Shown: piece after piece, positions 57,042 to 64,000 of the stretch
How positions within the stretch are numbered: position 1 is the stretch's first letter
Layout: each line of letters starts with the position of its first letter
The notes under the pieces: generated by a model
The model's input: only the letters and a program-made list of their open reading frames with translations
Told to the model about the DNA's origin: nothing
The model's database searches: none
Position numbers and translations under genes: made by a program
Source: Morella rubra
Lineage: Eukaryota; Streptophyta; Magnoliopsida; Fagales; Myricaceae
Assembly (NCBI GenBank): GCA_003952965.2
Contig: CM025855.1
Location: 12,494,483 to 12,558,482 of the forward strand
Direction: 5' to 3'
Length of the DNA: 64,000 nt

Positions 57042-58754
57042 CACTACTAGAAAATTGAGTTTTAGTGACAAAATTCTCGGTGACGAACTAAAAGTTTATT
57101 TTTAGTGACGAAATGCTATTTTTGTCACTAAAAAAGGGCTTTTCTAAACAAAAATATTTTTCGTCACCAATTTCGTCACTAAAAGTCTTATGTGTGACAA
57201 AATAAAATTTTCGTCACTAAAAGTTAATTTTTTCGTGACGAAAATTTTCATCACTCAGCGATCGATCGATTACTTAACGATCGATTGCACCTTTTGTGAC
57301 GAAATGCTCTGTCACTAAATGCAAAACGTTTTGGCGTCAAAATTACGTCGTCACCACAACCGATCGATTGGTGGTAATAAACTGATCGATCAGTTCCTAA
57401 TCAACATGTGGCTTTGACAGGCGATCAATCGTTTCACACAACCGATTGGTTGGCGTAACTGTCTGAAAATGCAAAGCATCGATCGATCGGTAAGCGTAAC
57501 CATCAATTTAATGAAGCATTGATCGATCATTATGGTTTACCGATCGATCGTTGTTGTACAAATGGCAGTGTGCCACGTATTAGCCACGTGTTACGAACCA
57601 TCGATCGATCGCAAAACCTTGACTTTCGATCGGTAAGCGTAACTGTCACTTTTTTGAATCGTCGTTCGATCGTTGAGGCAGCGATCGATCGTTGTTTCAA
57701 CAAATGGCAGAAAGCCACGTGTTAAAAAAGCAAGAGATCATTCGGCACATCACTATCGATCGATTGACACGAGGGATTATATAAAACCGCCGAAGTTATT
57801 TTTACCGATTATCTCTCCACAAAATCTCTCGAATCCTCTCAAATTTCAAGGAGCCATTTCGTGCTGCATTGTCCTTCAAAGAACGTGGAATCATCCCCCG
57901 TTGTCATCTACATAAAAGGTATGTAGTTATGTTTTTTTTAAGTGATATTAAGCGGTTTTAAATGAGCTTTTAGTTTAGTGTTATATAATCCATTTAGGTC
58001 TGTAAAATGTATTTATTTTAGTGTTAATGTATGTTTTAGGAGTTTAGGATTGTTTAGGGATCAATTTGGGGTAATTTTGGGCGTGTTTTGGGATTTTATA
58101 GGATCTGTTCATCTTTTCTACAATCGTCCCCATGCCAATCAGTCGCTTGTTAAAGGCAATCGATCGTTAGGTAGATGCTGAGTGAAACGATCGATCGGCT
58201 AAGTTAGCCGATCGATCGGTTTGTTTTATTAGGGACTAATCGATACTTTATTGAGCGATCAATCAGTCCTAAAAATTGTACATTTCAATTTGGGACCGAC
58301 AAATGTTGTGCGTTTTACAAGTCGCGATCGATCGATCGTTTCCTTGGTAGCATTCGGTCGATTATATGTATCGATCGATCAACAATTTGTAATTGATCGA
58401 TCGTCATTACTTACCGTTCGATCATCCTACAAGTGGCGATCGATCGGTCTCATCTGTCGATCGATCATTTCAAAACAAAGGCCGACCGATCGCTGATCCC
58501 ACCGATCGACCACTTCGGTTTCACCGATCAATCGATACAGTTACTGATCGATCAGTATATTTAGTGATGAAAATTTTTTGTCACTAAAAAATTTTCGTGA
58601 AGAAAATCGGGTTCTTTCACGAAATACATTTTGTGATGCTTATATGTTGACAGACTGCGTGATGAAAAAATTTCGTCACTAATTCTTTTAGTGACGAAAT
58701 TTAGACTTTTAGTGACAAAATTTTTTGTCACTAAAAGTTATTTTTTTTTAAGTG
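57042..58754. mobile_element. Non-autonomous CACTA element rich in GATCGATC palindromes
   Basis: The left end CACTACTAGAAAATTGAG and right end AAAAGTTA(T)nAAGTG are inverted, with 3-bp TSD TGT at 57039-57041 and 58755-58757. Subterminal repeats of the type TTTTAGTGACGAAA / TTTCGTCACTAAAA fill 57055-57320 and 58560-58740, as usual for CACTA transposase binding. The middle (57255-58555) is packed with GATCGATC or CGATCGATCG clusters, more than two dozen GATC-containing sites by eye. A promoter-like TATA (ATTATATAAAACC, 57776-57788) is followed by a leader and a splice-donor-like AAAAG|GTATGT at 57918/57919. No transposase was recognised. It split the same L1 copy as the copia element did. Confidence 0.82.
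57776..57922 (+). promoter_or_regulatory. Promoter-like TATA, leader and splice donor inside the CACTA element
   Basis: ATTATATAAAACC is followed by about 130 nt of C/T-rich leader without a good ATG frame and by AAAAG|GTATGTAG. The arrangement looks like the first non-coding exon of a transposase transcription unit whose coding part has been lost. By-eye call only. Confidence 0.4.
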
Positions 58755-58825
58755 TGTGAAGTTGTCTTCACACATCCATTAGTGAGAGGGCATAGAAATT
58801 GAGTTACATCATCTCCACCCATAAA
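58755..58825 (-). mobile_element. L1 LINE ORF2 fragment, zf-RVT region (segment 3)
   Basis: The minus strand gives a short CPLTNGCVKTT stretch that suits the zinc-binding zf-RVT region just upstream of segment 2. It is bounded by the CACTA TSD on the left and the hAT end on the right. Very short, so moderate support. Confidence 0.4.
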
Positions 58826-60240
58826 CAAGGGTGACTCAACACTTTTGGGAGCCTTAAGCAAGTCATAAAAATGAGGTCTTTTAATTTTTTTAAAAAATAA
58901 TAATGAAATTAAAATTAAATCATAAATTTGCTTCTTGCCTTTTTAGATGCAAAATTATTAATTAAACTTTTGTTTTCAAGTTTATCCAATAAATCAGTTT
59001 TGATAGATAAAATTACTAAACTGCTTAATCTATCTTGAGATAGTTGTTCGTAAATAATTTTTTATAATTTTTAGTTTTGAAAAACTTCTTTTTGCAAATG
59101 CAACTGTAACATGTATGGTAAATAATATTCTATAAGCAATATAACAATTTGGAAAACAATCTAGTTCTTTTATTAGATTAAGTATTTCAAGTGGAGTATT
59201 AATTTCTGTTTTTGTAACTTATTTTAAAACTTTTAATTTTGAAAATAAATCCAAAACATCAATATCATATCACAGTGCATGCCATGCTTAAAAAATTTTT
59301 CAAGATAGAGATTTTTTTTTTCTAAAGCCCAATCATCAAAAGATCTTAATCTTTCAAGACCAAACAAAAAGCCGAATATGCCATCATACTTTGAAAATAA
59401 TTCAAATCTATCCTGCTTGGAAGATATTGCTTGGTCTACAATATAATAAAAATAATCAATTTTGAAAGATATCTCTATTGGCTTCATCATCTCATAATGA
59501 TCATTTTCATTGAATTGTTTTTTCCTATGAATGACACCTTTTTTTACAGAATACAGCTTGTATATCCATCTCAACTGCAACTTGTTTAGATAAATCCAAA
59601 GCAGATTTAAAACCATTTTCTCTGTAGTTTTTGAAATAAGAAATAAGTTCCTTTAATTTATCCATAGCAAGATCTATACGCATATTTTCAAGTTGTAAGC
59701 TCTTACTAACTAAATATCTCATACCAGATATTCATTCCCAATAGAAATTCAAAGTTTTCAATCTCATCGGTTGCTAAGCATTTGGCTTCACTCCTTGTCT
59801 TAAGATCTTTGCTAACTTCTACTAATTTCAGTAAAGCATCCTTAATTTTTTGGGCTTGAAATTTTAGAGCTTTGACACTTTCAATGCGACTTTCCCAACA
59901 TGTTTGGCACATAGGTTTAGGAGTCAAAGTAATATACTCTAATAAAACTTTCCATCTTTTTGTAGAAGAATCTAATAAAGAATATATACATTGTACTACT
60001 CCAAAAAATGATATTGCTTTAAAGCATGAATTACCATATCACAAAGAACTAAATTCAAACTATGGCAGCCACAATGAGTATAAAATGCTCTAGGATTTAA
60101 ATCTAAAAGCCTTTTTTTGACACCTTGTTTGTTGCCTTTCATGTTAGATCATTATCATAGCCTTGTCCTCTAACATCATCCACATCAAGATCATGATAAA
60201 AAAATTTCATATGCTGATGGATATTTTCTACCTGTCATTT
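58826..60240 (-). pseudogene. hAT-superfamily transposase (TTF-zinc-finger type) remnant
   Basis: Minus-strand blocks follow the order of plant hAT transposases with a TTF-type zinc finger and DUF4371. VDDVRGQGYDN lies near 60150-60185 and a CGCHSLNL-like stretch near 60050. TCWESRIESVKALKFQAQKI lies near 59840-59900. NFEFLLGMNIWYEI near 59710-59760. SKSLQLENMRIDLAMDKLKE near 59650-59710. SFKIDYFYYIVDQAI near 59430-59475 with FGFLFGLERLRS. The hAT dimerisation end (FAKRSFSKLKIIKNYLRTT) lies near 59050-59110. The left tip CAAGGGTGACTCAAC (58826) resembles hAT termini. Several stops and frame changes show it is dead. The right end and TSD were not found. Confidence 0.82.
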
Positions 60241-60389
60241 TAAAGATTAAAAAGTTTACACAAATAATGAATAATAATTAGACTTTGAGAAGCTAATTGA
60301 TATCAATAATAAATTGAAATGTAAATTCTTGAACAATGGAACCTGTGGAATCCTAGATTTGTTGAAGCAGTAACAATCAACAAATCAAG

Positions 60390-60592
60390 ACTTTGAGAAG
60401 TTGATTTGCCGATTACTTGAGAGGTTGTTTTGCGGATATTGTTAGTTAAATGGGCAGCTTAGGAGAGTCTTATGGGAAATATTCTTTGTCATTGTATCCC
60501 TTTTGAGATCCTGAACTGTGATAACCCTCCCCCTCCCCCATGACTCTTGTATTTATTATTTCTTCAATGAATCATTGCTTAGAAAAAAAAAA
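60390..60592 (+). mobile_element. Poly(A)-tailed 3' end, LINE-like
   Basis: The plus strand ends ...TTCAATGAATCATTGCTTAG followed by a run of ten A. This is the same style of terminus as the L1 3' ends at 12265 and 50802 on the other strand (…TTTAATGAA.. GCTTAG poly-A). Only the 3' end is recognisable. Confidence 0.45.
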
Positions 60593-61530
60593 TTAGTTTA
60601 AAAATTAGAGACCATAATATTGAAGAAAATGAAGCTAATAGATTAATGGAATAATTATGACAAAAATAGAGTAAAAAGGAGCTAAATTGATTAGTTTAAA
60701 AATTAGATATTGACCCAATAAACAGAATTTGACCTTGATAGGGGATAAATGCAAAATTTTTCTGTATATCGAGAAAATCGATATACGAGAAAATCGATTT
60801 GGACCCCGTTATATGAAAAGCATAAATTTAGTCCCCATGATCCCTCCTTTGTTTGTCGTTCGTCCCTCCTCATTCCGCTAGCTCACTCGATGAAATTCAC
60901 TCCACGTCAACCCTCTTCGCCATTTCATCTCTCTAGGTCAGCTTAAAACCCCTTTTCCCATAGTCCAAATAAGTGAACCATAATCCCACAAGTCTCTCAC
61001 TTTGCAAACATCTTCATCTTCCCGCGAGATCTATTCCCATTGTCTCTCTTTCAAATATTTTGCCCTAACCTTAGTTCTCAAACAACATATCCCATTAGGT
61101 TCGAAATAAATTTGCATTCCCCCCTGTGCAACTAGATTTCTTCGCACTCTTGTAGTCCCTCTGCTCATCCTTAGCTCAGGAACTTCTTCCATCTTCAACT
61201 CATGCCGTGAGAATTTTTACACTCGTTTTGTGAAAAATTCATGTGCTGCTCATAGACCAAAGGTGACCATATAATCTTCTGCTGCTCATCTTGAATCTTG
61301 ATGCAAAATGGACTCCTCTGGTTCTGCCTCATTTGATTCGGGTGTGGAGGCCCACTTCTGCAACGGTGGCATTCATGCATCTTTGAGGACTTTTTGGACG
61401 AAGATGGAAGAAAAGATAGATAAGCAAGCCTAAGCTTGAATGGGCTAGCACCCTAGACAAACTTAGAACCCGATATACGCAAGCCTGATTGTGGAACAAA
61501 TTCAGCTTAACCCAACGATTAAACTCTAAC
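60593..61530. other. Spacer, nothing recognised
   Basis: Mixed composition. A short direct repeat CGAGAAAATCGAT(A/T)T is found at 60768-60800. Small open frames on both strands carry no known motif. No RNA gene seen. Confidence 0.5.
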
Positions 61531-61539
61531 AAAGTAGAT

Positions 61540-62300
61540 GAGATGTCAGGCTTAATCTCAAGCACCAAACCTTTTCTGCTAGCCCAAGCTTCCAAGCCTA
61601 ACCCTAGTCGCCGATTGCCCCTAACTTGACCGACCTAACCCAACGCAAGTGAGGTCTAACAAGTGTGAATAGTATCAGGCCTAACTCCAAGCACTATAGC
61701 ACTCATGCTAACCCAAGTGTCAGGCCTAACCCTGAACACTGAAGATAAAGACACAAAGGCCAAAAAGCTCCCTTAGAGACTTTTATATCAATTTGATAAA
61801 TATTCAATGGATATTTGCAAATAGTGCCATGGAGGTGTATTTATAGGTCCTCCATGGGCTTAGGCAGTATAGTGCTTTCCTTTCACAAGGAAAACCTTGA
61901 TTGCTACACAATCAATCATCCAAGATACTATTGAGGTTAAAAATGAAAGTTCTTGTAGAGATCTTGCCTTTTTCCTCAAGACTAGCCAAAATAAGGACAA
62001 ATCAATCAATGATTGATTGTCCACTAATATAGGGCATGTGGCTGGCCATAAGCTTTCATATAGGGAGCAAAGCTAATTGCCACGTGCTTAAAAGACTCAT
62101 AACTTCAATCAATGAACAATCTTTCCAAAATAGGACTAAGATTGTTTCTTTAATTGAATCTTACCAACATGGTAATGTTTGAGAATCAAAAAGCAATAAA
62201 GATAATACTCCTAATTAGGGGGATTCAGCCATATAGGGATCCCACATGTGGTTTACCCTATATGACCCCTCCTAGCCACTTGTGGTGGTTGTCGCCGCCA
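61540..62300 (-). mobile_element. Putative LTR (U3/R region), minus strand
   Basis: On the minus strand a TATA box CTATAAATACACC (61846-61834) is followed by GCACTATTTGC and a leader that contains three copies of a TCAGGCCTAAC(T/C)C-AGCACT-like phrase in inverse orientation (plus positions about 61545, 61672 and 61720). The TATA lies in the loop of a 9-bp-arm hairpin. The layout resembles a gypsy or copia LTR but neither terminus, TSD nor coding part was found, so this is tentative. Confidence 0.3.
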
Positions 62301-63100
62301 TGCTCTGCCACTCCATCACCATACCACTCCACTTGGCCTCGGGATCCATCTGGAATCAACTCCCCATGCACCTTTGGTTGCGCCGTCACGACTGATGGTC
62401 TTGTGGTGGCACCTTTCCTGTGCTTCTCTAACCCTCCTGACTTGTCTTGCATCAACTCTTCATATGCCTTGTTTGGGCCATATCGGTGCTTGTCTCCCTA
62501 GTTGACTATGAATGATGGCATAGGCCATGCCATATTGCCCATGGGCATGCCATGTGCAAGCCTCTCCGCACTCAAGGCCTTGTCAATCATGCTTGCAAGC
62601 CTTGCTATCTTGGGGGCTCTAGTGGGGCTCCTGTCAGTTATGCTGGAGGTAGTGTCGTCTATGTTGTTTTAATGTAATTATGTGCAAGTTGGTTTAATGT
62701 AACGGTGCAAGTTGGTTGAATTTGTCTAGTAACCTAAGGAAATGGTCCCCATTATTTGGACACATTGCCTCTTAAAAAGGCATGACGTCTCTTAAAAGGG
62801 AATCGCTTGGGCAAACCATACAAAAGCATACAAATAAGTTCCTGAAATCCAAACCATATTTCCATTGTCTTGCCCTTGAATATAAAATAATATTTCAACC
62901 CTTCTTGGGCATAAAAGAGCATACATAAGAGTTTCAAAATAAAGACTAACTTATAACAGGGTTCATTACAACATAACCAATGTTTCAGCCATAATAGACC
63001 ATAATAGCTCCCTACTAAATAATATTCATAGCTGTTGCACACATCTTGCATTGTGCTTCAACCAACAAAATTGGACCCAACCAAAATGATAGGATAGTCC
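62300..63100. other. Spacer with GC-richer stretch, nothing recognised
   Basis: 62250-62650 is richer in G/C and has open frames on both strands (115 and 65 codons) without known domains. The phrase GCCATGCCATATTGCCCATG at 62526-62545 is part of an imperfect palindrome. 62700-63100 is AT-rich. Confidence 0.4.
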
Positions 63101-63750
63101 TGTTGGCTTTTGTTTACAATCGATATTTTGATGATTTCAATAAATGGATTAAGTTTACAAAATGAACATATTCAAAGACAAAGACATTTTTATCAAAGAG
63201 TCAAAGACAAGAAGATTGAGGATCAAGAAGATGCAAGGAGCTCAAAAGTGAAGATTCAAGACCATAGGGATAACCTTGTAACTCTTAGTTGTTGGCTTTT
63301 AGTCACAATCAATGTTTTGATGATAATAATAGAAGTAATTGAGATGTGAAGCAAAGTGGGTCCAAAATGAGTACGAAGCGATCAAGCTTGGTTGGGTTGT
63401 GAGTGGTGAGCCCAAAAATCACTTGGGTTGTGAGTGTTGAGCCCGGGAAAGCACTTGTACGGTTCTCTAGCACCCGAAAGCTAGAGTGTACACTATTTGG
63501 AAGATAGTGGGAAAACCTCAAGGCTCGGTAAAGGAGCTTGAGGGTGGATGTAGGCGGGTTTGCTGAACCACCTAAAAATCTAGTGTTTTCTTCTCTAAAC
63601 TCTTCTCTTTACATTTAACACTTATTTACTTATCGCATCAATACTTGTTTAAATACTTGTGCTAAACTAGTCTTTACTTTGCAAACATGACTTTGAGGGT
63701 TAAAAGCGAAAAAGTTTGGAAACTCAATTTACCCCCTCTCATCGTTGCCT
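63101..63750 (+). repeat. LTR fragment related to the SIRE-like element
   Basis: Starts TGTTGGCTTTTGTTTACAAT. A second similar start, GTTGTTGGCTTTTAGTCACA, lies at 63290, so two LTR starts may be stacked. The part 63460-63600 follows the R/U5 region of the 19736/28407 LTRs in order: TCTAGCACCCGAAAGCTAG, CACTATTTGGAAGATAGTG, GAGGGTGGATGTAGGC and GAACCACCTAAAAATC. Clearly diverged, so a sister family. The right end is not certain. Confidence 0.65.
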
Positions 63751-64000
63751 TAATCCTTGGACTTACAAGTCCTACAAATCCAAAAAACAGCAGCGTAATT
63801 AATCTTCATCCAACTTCCAGTTTGAACCAAAATCACCACGATATATCTACAAAATAGACATATTAAACCCTAAAAATCAAACACCATTACTGTGTAAATA
63901 AACAATTCCCAAACAAACAAAACCAACTTACAAAATCTAAGAAGCCAACAAAATACTTCCCAACTGCTTCAAAATACTTCCAAAAAAAGTAGATCCCAAA
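63751..64000. other. Right-edge stretch, nothing recognised
   Basis: A-rich sequence after the LTR fragment; it may be leader or flank. No primer site seen. Confidence 0.4.

Noticed and set aside
57240-58560. GATCGATC clusters as possible bacterial (Dam or origin-like) sequence or contamination
   Set aside because: They lie inside a TSD-bounded CACTA element within a plant L1 copy, with plant-type subterminal repeats.
1-64000. tRNA, rRNA or snRNA genes
   Set aside because: None recognised by eye; the tRNA-like strings are retroelement primer sites only.

Overview
This is nuclear DNA of a flowering plant, probably a woody eudicot. It has AT-rich spacers, one host gene with long introns, and transposon families typical of plants (Ty1/copia with an initiator-Met tRNA primer site, Ty3/gypsy-type LTRs, CACTA, MULE, PIF/Harbinger, hAT, L1). 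I saw no bacterial, organellar, CRISPR, rRNA or tRNA gene signal. Reading was by eye only, so element ends supported by target-site duplications (TSDs) are firm and the other boundaries are approximate.

Layout. 1-2826: 5' part of a minus-strand copia element cut by the window edge. 2827-9110: spacer, then remnants of a PIF/Harbinger transposase (-) and two MULE transposases (+ and -, tail to tail). 9400-19536: two gypsy-type LTR segments on the minus strand, one invaded by a 2.7-kb non-autonomous CACTA element (10542-13269, TSD ATT), the other by a solo LTR (15392-16921, TSD CAAAT). 19736-29702: a nearly complete, young copia element of the SIRE/Maximus kind (TSD CTATC) with an extra 3' reading frame after pol. 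30567-35712: an LTR element (TSD CTATT) whose interior is a diverged inverted repeat of over 1 kb per arm. 35718-37790: AT-rich spacer with a MITE-like unit.

Host gene. 37790-50188 holds one convincing cellular gene on the plus strand. Five coding exons, all in phase 0, encode a 228-residue DUF3067-family protein, probably imported into the chloroplast. Its introns are full of debris: a copia gag fossil, a recent 0.73-kb tandem duplication, a gypsy reverse-transcriptase fossil and an unrecognised open frame.

50683-64000: an L1 LINE 3' end (-) split by a broken copia element (51562-56532, TSD GAATA) and by a CACTA element packed with GATCGATC palindromes (57042-58754, TSD TGT). It is followed by an hAT transposase remnant (-), a poly(A)-tailed fragment, a putative minus-strand LTR with its TATA box in a hairpin loop, and at the right edge an LTR related to the 19.7-29.7 kb element.

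Nothing here is a clear new cellular system. The points most worth a second look are the palindrome cluster shared by the LTRs and the spacer before the third frame of the SIRE-like element, the LTR element built around a large inverted repeat, the GATCGATC-rich CACTA element, and the duplicated insertion junction at 50.7-51.8 kb.
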